From CAYZXL01 sp964482435 (GTDB taxonomy: Bacteria; Auribacterota; JABMQX01), in the NCBI GenBank assembly GCA_964482435.1, contig CAYZXL010000018.1, forward strand, positions 11,798-75,797: a DNA stretch of 64,000 bases, given 5' to 3'. Made by a program: the position numbers and the translations under genes. The notes under the pieces were generated by a model, which saw only the letters and a program-made list of their open reading frames with translations, made no database searches and had not been told where the DNA came from. Positions 9,349 through 18,036 of the stretch are shown piece after piece; the first letter of the stretch is position 1, and the number at the start of each line of letters is the position of its first letter.

Positions 9349-12300
9349 TTACCCGCCTGCACCTTTTGGACGCCCACGAGGCCAGTCCCTGATCGCAGGG
9401 AATCCCCTGGGGAAGCTTAGCTCGATGGCGACCGGCACGGTCCAGTCCAGCGGCGACGCGCCGCCCCGTGCCCCTGACGGGACCGGCAAAAAGCCCTCGA
9501 AGGCAAAACCCTTCGCCCCGGCCAAAAGGGCAGGTTCGGACGCCCTGGGAGGGCGTTCCAGCCGCTCCTCCGCAACGCTGACGGTGCTGAAGGGTGCGCG
9601 CAGTATCTCGAGGGCGGCCCAGGTTCCGTTGACTGTCCACGTGAGGTACGGAGTCTCAGGCGTCCATGCGTAGAAGTAGAAGACCGCATCACCGTCGGGA
9701 TAGGCGACCTGGAACTGTGCCCCCGCGCCCCTTGGCCCTCTGGAGAGTTCTTTTCCGGCGCCTTGCTTAAACCCAATGCCATTGGGATAGTGACTGAGGA
9801 ACCTGCTTGTGCCCGGTGTAGCCGCCCCTTCTGCTAACTTCACCGTGCACTTCCAGGACTGGCCAGCCGGGGGAAGAGCGTCCACAACGCGCTTGAGCTT
9901 CAGAACCCAGTCCCAATCTTCCTGCGTGATTCGTCCCGGAGGCTTCAGGAGGCCGTCGAGGAGGTCGTCCACCCTCTTAGACCCAATCTCAGGAGCCTCC
10001 CCAAGAATAGGTGCAAGCTGGTTGACGAGTTTGCGCGCCGCGTCAACCTCACCACTTGTCGCGTGAGTATCCGCACCCCAATCGAGGGGGAATTTTTGCC
10101 ACTCCTGGCCCCCAAGGGTGTTGAGCGTGGCTTCCGCATCCCAGCGTTTGAAATCGGAGACGATCAAACCCAAGGCCGCATACGGCAGGTCAGCCCAGTA
10201 CTCCGTCTCAAGCCCTCGCTCCTGCTCGGCCTGCCCGGGCTCAAAGGGAAAGTAGTCGTTCTCGAGCACAGTTGCCGGGTTTGTCAGGAGCTCTCCTCGC
10301 GCAAGAATAGCGTCCTCGGGCAACTTCGACCAGTTCGACCTGAGGTTCTCATGGGGTGAGTCGGCGGTTCGCCTCTTGATGTTCCTCCCGATGGCTTCAA
10401 GAGCTTTCCTGGCTGGTTCTGCAACATCCGAGAGCTGAGCGACTGGAGGAGTGCTGGGGAATGCTAAGACATATTTCTTGATTGCGTCGAGGGCGCCGTT
10501 GATTGCGGAGAAGAGCTTTTCCTGCTCTTCGAGAACCTTCCTTGCGCTGGTGTTGGCCATCTCTGAGCGGAAACTTTTCCAGGAAGTTCCCTCCTCGACG
10601 CGAACCAGAAGGTCATCTCTCCATTGTGCCTTCTTGGTTGTCTCTGAGCCGGGAATCGGGCGCCAGTAGTCAACGTATTCTCTTAGGTAGCTGACAAGGG
10701 CTGCTCTGAAAACATAGTATTGGGCCGAGAGCTTCGCCGGGAACTTGCCTTTATGCTCCTGGTCAATCTTCTTCCAATTTTCGTCAAAACTCACCCAGGG
10801 CGAAAGGAAGGCGTCTGCGGCTTTGGGGTGGTACGCGTAGTCGAATGTCTTGTTAGCGCGCATGTTCGTCAATGGGATTACAGGGTAGTCAAGCCGGGAG
10901 AAGCCCCCGCCCCGGTCAATGTTCTTCTGAGCAACGTTTTTTACTTCCTTGGCGATCTGCTCGGCTGAGTTGAGCACGGCAATGTCGTAGCGATACAGGT
11001 ACAGGCGGCGTCCGCCAACTTTCGCCAACAGGTCGGCATAATCGCCTGCTCCCTCAATGATTTTGGATGCCTGATCCAACTGGGCCGTCAGATTGTCTTT
11101 TGCTTTCTTCAGGTCCTTCTGAACGCTCGCGACGACCCCGGTCTCATCCTGAGGCTCTTGAGTTTCGGTCTCGCGCAGAAGCGTTTGAAAGGCATTCTCG
11201 GCATCCTGTTTCGCTCGCTCGATTTCGCTCTTCATTGTGGTCTCATCGGCAGCGGCGAGCGCAGCGACAGCGCCGTCGAGGCGGTCCTTCGCGTCTGTGA
11301 GAGCCTTATCGTCCCCCTTGCCATCGAGAAAGTCTTTCTCGGCGGTCCTGTATGTCTTAGCCTCTGAGAAGAGGAGGCTGAAAGACTTGAGACCCTCGTA
11401 CCTTGAGGCGGTCTTTTCGAAGGACCAGAAGTCGGCAAATCCTCTCACGCCCTGATAGAGCGGCTTGCCTTCGGTGTACGCGCCGTCCGGCGGTATGCCT
11501 TCCGGCTGCCACCCGCCTTCGCGAAGAGGCGCGTAAACCTGAGTCAGGCACTCCTTGAGGTCTTTGCTGCTTTTCTCGTAGTTGCGCCTGCCCTGGTCGT
11601 CGAGGATATAGTTGAAGAGGTCATCGAGCTTGAAGAACTCCTTTTGCTTGTCTTCTACGATGGCTGTGGTCGGAAGCTTTTCCTCGTATGCTTCCAGACG
11701 GATCAATTGTGCGAGGGCTTTGGTGGCATAGTCAGCTTTTTGCCTGGCATCTGTCTCCGGCAATTTCCACTGGGCGTCTTTTGCGGTTTTGAGCATTTTT
11801 TCTCTGCTGGCGACGACAAGGGGCTTGAGAACGCTGAGGCGGAAAAGCTTCTCCTGCGCGTTCCGGCGTTCGTCTTTCAAGATGTCCGTCCCGCGCACCC
11901 ACGAACGGAATGCCACGGGAGCGCTGATCTTCTTCTTAGAGAGGCTGAGGCTTCTCGTGTGGTTCTTGACGGGGTCCGCGTTGTACGAATAGTCAACGCT
12001 ATCACGCTTTGGCTGAACGACCGGGCGCAAAAAGCCATTGGCGTCCTGCTCTATCTTAGCGGCAGCTACATAGTGGTCGCGGTGTTGACCGACTCTTCCC
12101 TTGAATGTCAAGAAGCCGACCAATGTCAGGAGAGCGAAGAGCACGACGCTGCCAGAGCCAGCGCTCAGCACTGCCACTTTACGGCGGTAGTGCTGACGGT
12201 TGGCGTGGGTGGCTCGCGTGACAAGACCCCTCTCGCGGAAAATCTTGTTCATGAACACATCGCGCAGGAAATAGGACCTCTCTCGCTCCCAAACTCGCCC

Positions 12301-13506
12301 TTCTGGCAGGGACGCTGCCGGAACACCGAGGACTTCAGCAAGCTCCTCGTCCAGTGCCGCTCCCTCTCGCATGGAAGAAGTGAAATAAATCCCGCGGAGG
12401 AAAAGGGGTTTGGGGGACCATTCCCCCGTCACGAAGACCATTTCCAGGTAACGCCGGAGGCGAGGAATAATCCTTGCAAGGCTTCTCGGAAAGGCATAAA
12501 GGGCATCCACTTCATCGGTTCGGCGGGCGGACGATTCCTCAGCGGGGACGGGGTCAACCAACAGCCCGAGCCTGCGGCGCTCAAGCCTCTCCATGACGGA
12601 TCGCAGGTACTGGTCAACCAGCTCCGGTTTGAATTGCTCGTCCAGTGGGTCGGGGTTCGACCACCCCAGCATCTGATGCTGAAGCTCCGGGTCGTCAATG
12701 TGCTCGAAGAACTCGCGGAAGCCATTAATCAGGTCGCATTTGGTGACCACAACGTAAACGGGGAAGCGGACTCCTAACGTGCGCTGGATATGGTCGAGTT
12801 GCTGAGCAATTTTCTGGCCTTTCCGCTGGATATCATCGGCGGTGTCCATGATGAGGCTATCGGCGGGAATGACCAGAAGCATTCCATTTATCGGGCAGTT
12901 TCGCCGATGGCCGCTGAGCAGCCGGAGGAACTCGCTCCACTCGCTGGGGGCGCCATACTGCACTTCCTCAAACATCAGCCTGCCGGCGGTATCGAGGACG
13001 ACGCCGTGGTTGGTGAACCACCAGTTCATGTTGATGGTGCCGCCTGCCCCTTGAAGAGGGTCGTGCAATCCGGGGGGAAAACCGATGCTTGAATGACGGA
13101 TGGCTTCCGTTTTGCCGGAGCCTGGTTCGCCGACAATCACGTACCAGGGAAGGCCATAGAGGTTCTTCCCTGCGGCTCGGAATGTCTCAATACCTTTTTG
13201 AAAACTCTTTCGAAGGTCTTCCAGGGCTGCTCGCCGGGCGGCTTCGGTTACACCCTGGGGCGTGGCTGCGGCGTTCTCTGCGATGCCGCGTTCGAATGGA
13301 GTCGCCTTCCGTTTTTGCAGCTTCTTGAGCAAGCGATGATATGCCAGGAGAATTAGCCCGACGCAGGCCAACCCAATCAGTACGGGCACGCGAATTTCCT
13401 TAGGAAGTAACGTGATTAACCCGGCCAGGCTGCTCGCGCCGAGTGCGACGAAGGCAATCTTAAAAGGAGGCGGCAAATCCGTGAATGCCGAGAATGACGA
13501 TTTCAT
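9349..13506 (-). CDS. tssM: TssM/IcmF T6SS inner-membrane ATP-binding subunit
   Basis: A 1385-residue protein with two N-terminal membrane segments (about 14-34 and 40-57), a cytoplasmic domain with an intact Walker A motif GEPGSGKT (126-133), and the IcmF-type continuation VVLDTAGR...SEWSEFLRLL, VVTKCDL. A third membrane helix lies near 440-460, followed by a large periplasmic region. TssM links the inner-membrane TssL to the outer-membrane TssJ. Length and layout are normal for the family. It starts 21 bases after the tssL stop with a GGAAGGA ribosome site. The C-terminal 150 residues include a Trp/Gly-rich beta domain typical of TssM C-termini. No break or frameshift was seen. Confidence 0.95.
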   Translation of the reverse strand: MKSSFSAFTDLPPPFKIAFVALGASSLAGLITLLPKEIRVPVLIGLACVGLILLAYHRLLKKLQKRKATPFERGIAENAAATPQGVTEAARRAALEDLRKSFQKGIETFRAAGKNLYGLPWYVIVGEPGSGKTEAIRHSSIGFPPGLHDPLQGAGGTINMNWWFTNHGVVLDTAGRLMFEEVQYGAPSEWSEFLRLLSGHRRNCPINGMLLVIPADSLIMDTADDIQRKGQKIAQQLDHIQRTLGVRFPVYVVVTKCDLINGFREFFEHIDDPELQHQMLGWSNPDPLDEQFKPELVDQYLRSVMERLERRRLGLLVDPVPAEESSARRTDEVDALYAFPRSLARIIPRLRRYLEMVFVTGEWSPKPLFLRGIYFTSSMREGAALDEELAEVLGVPAASLPEGRVWERERSYFLRDVFMNKIFRERGLVTRATHANRQHYRRKVAVLSAGSGSVVLFALLTLVGFLTFKGRVGQHRDHYVAAAKIEQDANGFLRPVVQPKRDSVDYSYNADPVKNHTRSLSLSKKKISAPVAFRSWVRGTDILKDERRNAQEKLFRLSVLKPLVVASREKMLKTAKDAQWKLPETDARQKADYATKALAQLIRLEAYEEKLPTTAIVEDKQKEFFKLDDLFNYILDDQGRRNYEKSSKDLKECLTQVYAPLREGGWQPEGIPPDGAYTEGKPLYQGVRGFADFWSFEKTASRYEGLKSFSLLFSEAKTYRTAEKDFLDGKGDDKALTDAKDRLDGAVAALAAADETTMKSEIERAKQDAENAFQTLLRETETQEPQDETGVVASVQKDLKKAKDNLTAQLDQASKIIEGAGDYADLLAKVGGRRLYLYRYDIAVLNSAEQIAKEVKNVAQKNIDRGGGFSRLDYPVIPLTNMRANKTFDYAYHPKAADAFLSPWVSFDENWKKIDQEHKGKFPAKLSAQYYVFRAALVSYLREYVDYWRPIPGSETTKKAQWRDDLLVRVEEGTSWKSFRSEMANTSARKVLEEQEKLFSAINGALDAIKKYVLAFPSTPPVAQLSDVAEPARKALEAIGRNIKRRTADSPHENLRSNWSKLPEDAILARGELLTNPATVLENDYFPFEPGQAEQERGLETEYWADLPYAALGLIVSDFKRWDAEATLNTLGGQEWQKFPLDWGADTHATSGEVDAARKLVNQLAPILGEAPEIGSKRVDDLLDGLLKPPGRITQEDWDWVLKLKRVVDALPPAGQSWKCTVKLAEGAATPGTSRFLSHYPNGIGFKQGAGKELSRGPRGAGAQFQVAYPDGDAVFYFYAWTPETPYLTWTVNGTWAALEILRAPFSTVSVAEERLERPPRASEPALLAGAKGFAFEGFLPVPSGARGGASPLDWTVPVAIELSFPRGFPAIRDWPRGRPKGAGG

Positions 13507-13527
13507 GCCCTACAGTTCCTTCCAGAG

Positions 13528-14244
13528 CTATTTTGACGTGCCGGTGCTGGCGCCGGTCGGCGGCTCCTTGTGCTCGTTGATCTTGTTGAGCGCATTTTTC
13601 AAGTTCTTGATGGATGACTCAAACAGGAGCAAATTCGCCACGAACAGGACAATTATCGAGCCAATTAAAGCGATAGCGATTCCTAAGAGCCTCTTGCCGG
13701 GAGGCTCGGCGAAGTCTCTTGTGTCAACATGTTCGTAGGCCTGAGGGCAGATGCGCGATAATTCGTCCGCGTCCATCATATCCCGGATGCGGGCCTTGCA
13801 GTCGAGCATCTTCCGGCGGAGATGTTCCGGCTGGCCGGCGTAGAACCCTGCGAACCCCAGGCCCATGCACGTGTAGAAGACGGCGAGCCGCTCGGTTGAG
13901 GCCTTGCTGGAATCGGTGAGCGTCTCCTCCAAAAGGTCAAAGAATTTCTCGTCTCCCGCCAGCTCTTTTCTTTCGTAGGCCAACCTGTTTTGATGCCACT
14001 GGTGAGCAAAAGGAAGCTTGCTTTCCGCAATCATGGAATCCACGAAGAAAACAAGGACTTCTTCAATCTTTTCGTATTGCGAGACGAGGTTGGCATCCGA
14101 AGCGGCTTTGGACTTCGCGTCTTCTAAAAGTGCTTTAATCTCAGCGCGGATGTGACCGTATTCATGCGCGCCCCCTTTTCTCGCCGACCGGTTCAAGCGG
14201 CAGATGTACAGAAACAGCGGCTCGCAGAGCTCAAGAAGTGTCAC
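13528..14244 (-). CDS. tssL: TssL/DotU-like T6SS inner-membrane protein
   Basis: A 238-residue protein when started at GTG 14244. That codon overlaps the tssK stop in a GTGA arrangement and is preceded by GGAGGAGGTGAAACAGCC, which decides this start over the longer open frame reaching 14457. The cytoplasmic helical bundle is typical of DotU: LLELCEPLFLYICRLNR, then IRAEIKALLEDAKSK, EVLVFFVDSMIAESKL, and ERLAVFYTCMGLGFAGFY. A single TM helix near the C-terminus (LLGIAIALIGSIIVLFVANLLLF) anchors it in the inner membrane. TssL binds TssM and TssK in the T6SS membrane complex. No peptidoglycan-binding OmpA domain follows. Confidence 0.92.
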   Translation of the reverse strand: MTLLELCEPLFLYICRLNRSARKGGAHEYGHIRAEIKALLEDAKSKAASDANLVSQYEKIEEVLVFFVDSMIAESKLPFAHQWHQNRLAYERKELAGDEKFFDLLEETLTDSSKASTERLAVFYTCMGLGFAGFYAGQPEHLRRKMLDCKARIRDMMDADELSRICPQAYEHVDTRDFAEPPGKRLLGIAIALIGSIIVLFVANLLLFESSIKNLKNALNKINEHKEPPTGASTGTSK

Positions 14245-15623
14245 GGCTGTTTCACCTCCTCCGGGACGGTCATGTAAAGGGTGATTTTGAAGTCCGACGA
14301 TTCCATTCCCGGCCAGCGGATTGCCATCGCCTTTTCGTCCCTCACTCGTTCCCACATGCGGGCGCTTTCTGCGCGAAGCAGCCGGAAGTAGTGCAGCCCC
14401 ACCTCCGAGGGGAGAGTCAGTGGGGGATGACGCTCCTCTTCCAGCCGCACGCCCCATATCGCGCGGGTCACCAGGCTCCTTGCCATGAGCTTAAACTTGT
14501 CGGCGTCCTCAGCCAACCTTGCCACGGTCGCGGGGTCCTCCTTGGTCTTGATGCCAAGAAAGTACTCGTTGGGACGAGTGAAGTGTTCCTCATCAAGGGT
14601 TGCCAACAGGATGCTCTCCACCGGAACGAATTCCACGCGGAGGAAAGAAGGAGCCACAGCGCCTCGCAGCAGCGAACGAATCTTGACCGACAGCTCGTTG
14701 AATGCGATGGCAGGGTTGTCGTGGTCGTACTTCGCAGCCTCGAACTGGTCGCGGTCGGGGAAGAGCGCCGCAAGCTCGCCTAAAAGCTCTCTCAGCTCCA
14801 GGTACATCTCAAAGGGCGTCACCCCTGGGGCCTGAACGAGGTGGGGAAGACGACCGCTGAAACGATTGAGCGTCCTGAGGCGCAGCAATTGCTCAAACTG
14901 GATGCCTCTCATTTTGTCAATGCTGAATCCCCCACGCGTGAGCTGGACGACCAGCTCCTGGCGAGTCGCCTCGACCTGCTGCGATAGGTCTCTCACGAGG
15001 TCGCGCAGAACGGTTGAACCTCTGAGCACGAGGCAAGCGGGAATGAAGTTGGGGTCCTGTCTTGGCAAATCTGACTCCTCACCCGTTCCGCGGCCAATTC
15101 TCAGCACTGGAAGGACTTCCACGTCGGAATGGTCGTCGCTGTCCAGAAGGAGTCTCGCGTTGATGCGTCGAACGCGCACGGGCTGAGGGTTTTCACCCGT
15201 GTTCTCATCGCGCTTTTCGAGTTCGGCAACCCGGTATATCCGCTTGACGCGCGAATCGTCGCCGGTGCCCTGGTCAACCGTGTTTCCACGACTCGCCTGC
15301 CAGAGCGGCACTCCGACATAGACGAAAAAGAATCCGCTGCTCGTTTCAAAGGCTTCCTTGATGTTCAACGCCGGAAGGTCCGCGTCGTCGGGAACGCTGA
15401 CGTCCAGGCCGCTTGGCATAACGACCCGGAGTTTGTCGAACTGGATTAACATGTTTTCCAGTGCGTCTCTCGACAGCTTCGCCTCGACGAGGCCGTATGG
15501 ATATGAGCATTGCAGGCGGCGCTCGGCAGCCGAAGCGTCAAGGACGTTCCGCTGCATCAACTGAAGATGATGGGGTTGAAGGAAAAGACCCTCTTCCCAG
15601 TGGACTTGTCCGCTCGTTGACAT
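14241..15623 (-). CDS. tssK: TssK T6SS baseplate adaptor
   Basis: A 460-residue protein with the family start VHWEEGLFLQPHHLQLMQ, then the shell-domain pattern ...IRSLLRGAVAPSF... and C-terminal ...LHYFRLLRAESARMWERV. TssK forms trimers that connect the TssFGE baseplate to the TssL-TssM membrane complex. ATG 15623 is chosen over an upstream in-frame TTG (15647) because GGAGG lies seven bases before it. The stop overlaps the tssL start by four bases. The gene immediately follows the accessory protein at 15644-16591. Confidence 0.95.
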   Translation of the reverse strand: MSTSGQVHWEEGLFLQPHHLQLMQRNVLDASAAERRLQCSYPYGLVEAKLSRDALENMLIQFDKLRVVMPSGLDVSVPDDADLPALNIKEAFETSSGFFFVYVGVPLWQASRGNTVDQGTGDDSRVKRIYRVAELEKRDENTGENPQPVRVRRINARLLLDSDDHSDVEVLPVLRIGRGTGEESDLPRQDPNFIPACLVLRGSTVLRDLVRDLSQQVEATRQELVVQLTRGGFSIDKMRGIQFEQLLRLRTLNRFSGRLPHLVQAPGVTPFEMYLELRELLGELAALFPDRDQFEAAKYDHDNPAIAFNELSVKIRSLLRGAVAPSFLRVEFVPVESILLATLDEEHFTRPNEYFLGIKTKEDPATVARLAEDADKFKLMARSLVTRAIWGVRLEEERHPPLTLPSEVGLHYFRLLRAESARMWERVRDEKAMAIRWPGMESSDFKITLYMTVPEEVKQP

Positions 15624-15643
15624 GAAGTAGCCTCCAGGGTTTC

Positions 15644-16591
15644 TCAAGCACCCGTCGTTTTCATGAGTTGCTCGGCGCTTGCAGCAATGGCCTCGACGAT
15701 CTCCCTCTCCATGGAGTCTTCCGTTATCTGGCCGGCAAGCTCAACGTACTTCTCCCAGCATTTTGCATCGGGGCTTTTCTGAATCAGGCTTTTCCACAAT
15801 CCGCCGGATTCGGTCTTGACAAGCAGCGCGATCTCCGAAGGGGACAATCTCTTGATGCAGTTAGCCGCAACCCGACGCCCCGCTTGCCCGACCGCCGAGA
15901 TGAGGGATGCGACCAGTCGCCGCAGACTCTCCAGGCTCTGGTTGACCTGGTCGTACGTTACTTCACGGTCGCCGGCGACGAATTGCCGCATGGTGGTCCG
16001 CAGACGAGCAGGGCGCCCGATGGCTGAGCGCGGCGCCATCCTCTTCCAGGTTTCCCAGGCAAGCTGGTCGAGGCTCTGTGCAAAGCGCACGAGCTGTCCG
16101 ACAAGGTTCAACAGACGCGTCGTGTCAATTGGTTGGTTCTCGGGCAACTGTAACTCCGACGTCAGGGCCTTCATTGCCTGCTCGGGCATATCGGGCTGTG
16201 CTTCCGGCTCCACCAGACCTGCCTCCCGAAGCCGCTCGATCAATGCCTGCTTGTCCTCTTCGGAAAGGAGCGGGACAAGGTCTGTCAGGCGAGTGACCAG
16301 GAAGCTCGGGTCCTGCAACTCCTGCTGGTCGGTTGGCGAGTAAACCGCCGTCTGCTCCTCCGGCGGCGCTAATTCGACGTTCGGGTCCCACGTCGGAAAC
16401 CTCGACATCAGTTCGTCGAGAAACGCCTTTCGTTCGCCGGGGACAATCGCCGACAAAGCTCGCTCAATTTCCTCCGAGAGGAATTTCCTTCTCACGGCGG
16501 CGTTTTCGTCCGCGAAATCAATTTGGAGAAGCCGAAGGCGGTTGGCGGTGGCCGTAACCCGCCTGAGCTTATCATCTGTCGTTTCTGGCAT
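15644..16591 (-). CDS. T6SS accessory protein resembling the C-terminal part of TagH (no FHA domain)
   Basis: A 315-residue, mostly helical, soluble protein that opens the T6SS operon. The second half (about 150-315), with LLNLVGQLVRFAQSLDQLAWETWKR..., RTTMRQFVAGDREVTYDQVNQSLE and GGLWKSLIQKSPDAKCWEKYVELAGQI, resembles the C-terminal domain found behind FHA domains in TagH/ImpI proteins. No FHA domain is visible; residues 1-140 are acidic helices. The resemblance is from memory and needs a profile search; TssA is the main alternative. ATG 16591 is preferred over TTG 16612 because AAGGGG lies seven bases upstream of it. The following tssK RBS lies inside the end of this gene. Confidence 0.55.
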   Translation of the reverse strand: MPETTDDKLRRVTATANRLRLLQIDFADENAAVRRKFLSEEIERALSAIVPGERKAFLDELMSRFPTWDPNVELAPPEEQTAVYSPTDQQELQDPSFLVTRLTDLVPLLSEEDKQALIERLREAGLVEPEAQPDMPEQAMKALTSELQLPENQPIDTTRLLNLVGQLVRFAQSLDQLAWETWKRMAPRSAIGRPARLRTTMRQFVAGDREVTYDQVNQSLESLRRLVASLISAVGQAGRRVAANCIKRLSPSEIALLVKTESGGLWKSLIQKSPDAKCWEKYVELAGQITEDSMEREIVEAIAASAEQLMKTTGA

Positions 16592-16645
16592 AGAAATGCC
16601 CCTTCTGAGCAACTGTCAGGCACCTACGCGAATTAAATTGGTTCT

Positions 16646-16674
16646 ATTATACGGCGTGGCGATGCCGATGGCAA
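16646..16674 (-). promoter_or_regulatory. Sigma70-type promoter of the T6SS operon
   Basis: On the minus strand: TTGCCA (16674-16669), a 17-base spacer, then a perfect TATAAT (16651-16646). The predicted 5' UTR before ATG 16591 is about 48 bases. It is the best promoter match in front of the operon. Confidence 0.7.
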
Positions 16675-16706
16675 GAACAAGAATTGTGCCGGGATGCCTG
16701 CATGGT

Positions 16707-16759
16707 TGTGGCACGGGCGTCCCGCCCGTGGAAGATCATGGGCAGGATGCCCATGCCAC
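16707..16759. repeat. Dispersed double-hairpin repeat (copy 1)
   Basis: Contains GGCACGGGCGTCCCGCCCGTG and CATGGGCAGGATGCCCATG as two adjacent palindromes. A second copy is at 37368-37418. Both lie in non-coding DNA. Confidence 0.75.
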
Positions 16760-16775
16760 TGCAGAACTCGACTCA

Positions 16776-16940
16776 CCGCAGAGCACGCAGAGGCCGCACA
16801 GACCGCAGTCTTTCATGAGGTTCGCTCACCCGGAGACCATGAAAATGCCCCTATGGGGCCCGTTTTTTCTCGCCAAGGCGCTAAGACGCCAGGAATTCAC
16901 GGGGCCTGCTCCTTTGGGTCCTTCGCGGCTTTGCGAGAGG
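16776..16940. repeat. Dispersed intergenic repeat, CTCGCCAAGGCGC...CTTCGCGGCTTTGCGAGAG type (copy 1)
   Basis: An ACCGCAGAGCACGCAGAGG-like stretch (16776-16809) leads into a unit of about 130 bases with TTCATGAGGTTCGCTCACCC, CTCGCCAAGGCGCTAAGACG and TCCTTCGCGGCTTTGCGAGA. Two copies in opposite orientation lie at 21377-21496 and 21553-21700, and a diverged one at 44331-44423. It encodes no credible protein. Confidence 0.75.
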
Positions 16941-17138
16941 TCCTGTACGTCCCGCTCCTGGCCGCCCGGGGCTGATTTTCAGGGCGGGGCGCGCGCAGCG
17001 CGCGGAGGAAAGTGGGACAGGACTGACGGGATTTTGAGGATTATCCGATCCATCGCGTTACCCTGTCGAAATCCCGGCTTGTTCTCTCCGACCTCTGTCG
17101 CCCATAAGTGAGGCGCCACTGAGGCTGGCAGATCGCGC

Positions 17139-17166
17139 TTGACACCGCCCCAGAGTTTGATATATT
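17139..17166 (+). promoter_or_regulatory. Promoter of the DUF2442 gene (copy 1 of a duplicated module)
   Basis: TTGACA (17139-17144), 16-base spacer, TATATT (17161-17166). It sits within a block of about 60 bases that recurs nearly unchanged at 17995-18055. Confidence 0.75.
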
Positions 17167-17214
17167 GACATCGTTCGCTTCGCCCATCATAACTGCGCTT
17201 AGTGGAGGCTTGGA

Positions 17215-17559
17215 ATGAGTATTTCCGGGGTTGAAATTGCGCTCCCAAAAGCTGAAGACCTCACAGTAACGAAGGACACGTTGAGTGTCAACTTGAGCGA
17301 TGGCCGGACTATCTCGGTTCCTCTCGCCTGGTTTCCCCGGCTGTTACATGGAACGCAACGGGAGCGAGACAATTGGCGGTTGATCGGCAAGGGGCACGGG
17401 ATCCATTGGGAGGACCTTGATGAGGATGTCAGCGTAGAGGGTTTATTGGCGGGCAGGTCGTCCGGGGAGAGTCAAGCATCCTTCAAAAAGTGGCTGGACG
17501 GGAGAGCAGCTCGCCCGAGCAGGCGCTCCAGCGGACGCGCGCTGCGTGGGGGCCGTTGA
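17215..17559 (+). CDS. DUF2442 domain protein
   Basis: A 114-residue protein. The DUF2442 core is clear: DLTVTKDTLSVNLSDGRTISVPLAWFPRL, then NWRLIGKGHGIHWEDLDEDVSVEGLLAGR. DUF2442 proteins are small, often lie beside DUF4160 or other toxin-antitoxin-like genes, and have no settled biochemical role. No DUF4160 partner is present. The ATG has GGAGG eight bases upstream and lies just behind a strong promoter. The last 18 residues (RAARPSRRSSGRALRGGR) are encoded by a sequence that recurs at the end of the next small gene, so the native stop may once have been elsewhere. Confidence 0.85.
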   Translation: MSISGVEIALPKAEDLTVTKDTLSVNLSDGRTISVPLAWFPRLLHGTQRERDNWRLIGKGHGIHWEDLDEDVSVEGLLAGRSSGESQASFKKWLDGRAARPSRRSSGRALRGGR

Positions 17560-17613
17560 GCTTCATGCGTTCGGGCATGTAGGTGCCGCATTAGGGAGGT
17601 TCCTGGCGATGAT
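17501..17613. repeat. Gene-end direct repeat, copy A
   Basis: Covers the end of the DUF2442 gene up to the start of the next gene. Aligns with 17764-17867 through GGCGCTCC-GCGG-CGCGCGCT-CGTGGG-GCCG-TGAGCTT and ends in both copies in GCGATGATT. The similarity is about three quarters by eye. Confidence 0.7.
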
Positions 17614-17824
17614 TAAGTCCAGGCCGAAAGCGTTCGATTGCGTCCAGACCATGCGTCAAGCCCGGGACAGGCTCAACACGGAGATGGGGGAGAAGAGCTA
17701 CGAGGACATAGTCTGCTGGCTCCGCTCGCACCGCTACTCGGACCCTTTTCTTCGCCGGCTGGCCGAGAGAGTAGCTCAGGTCACAAGGCGCTCCGGCGGG
17801 CGCGCGCTACGTGGGCGCCGCTGA
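17609..17824 (+). CDS. Small antitoxin-like protein of unknown function
   Basis: A 71-residue protein started at ATG 17609 with GGGAGG upstream. The N-terminal part, FDCVQTMRQARDRLNTEMGEKSYEDIVCWLRSH, is reminiscent of small helical antitoxins with an FDxVxxxRxxRxxxxxE pattern, but I cannot assign a family. The C-terminal RSGGRALRGRR is encoded by the direct repeat shared with the preceding gene. No obvious toxin follows: the next gene, 424 bases on, is a TIR protein. It could be an orphan antitoxin or part of a cassette-like duplication. Confidence 0.55.
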   Translation: MIKSRPKAFDCVQTMRQARDRLNTEMGEKSYEDIVCWLRSHRYSDPFLRRLAERVAQVTRRSGGRALRGRR

Positions 17825-17867
17825 GCTTGATGGGTTGGGGCATGGAGATGTGGCAATAGCGATGATT
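17764..17867. repeat. Gene-end direct repeat, copy B
   Basis: Second copy of the repeat at 17501-17613. After its GCGATGATT end there is no gene of the 17609 type; instead about 130 bases follow before the second promoter module. Confidence 0.7.
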
Positions 17868-18008
17868 TACACCCATGGGCTGCGCCCGCCTGCGGGGGGG
17901 CGGCGTTATGACCGGCCGTGCGAATTCGAAGGGCGAAAGCGGCGAACTGACAGGATTGCACGACAAACAGGATGGTCCTCATAATCCCGCCCGGCTCGCA
18001 GATCGCGC

Positions 18009-18036
18009 TTGACACCGCCCCACAGTTTGATATATT
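18009..18036 (+). promoter_or_regulatory. Promoter of the TIR gene (copy 2 of the duplicated module)
   Basis: TTGACA (18009-18014), 16-base spacer, TATATT (18031-18036), in the same sequence context as 17139-17166. The leader to ATG 18249 is about 205 bases. CAACTG (18209-18214) and CAGTTG (18232-18237) form a possible stem directly before the Shine-Dalgarno GGGGAGG. Confidence 0.72.

Noticed and set aside
9417..13328. Many plus-strand open frames opposite tssM, including one of 377 codons at 11644-12777
   Set aside because: No ribosome sites or recognisable products; tssM on the other strand explains the codon bias.
14244..14457. Longer start of tssL
   Set aside because: It would lie inside tssK out of frame; the GTGA overlap and Shine-Dalgarno at 14244 are convincing.
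17501..17867. Integron attC sites around the small genes
   Set aside because: No RYYYAAC/GTTRRRY pair and no integrase were recognised; only a direct repeat is certain.
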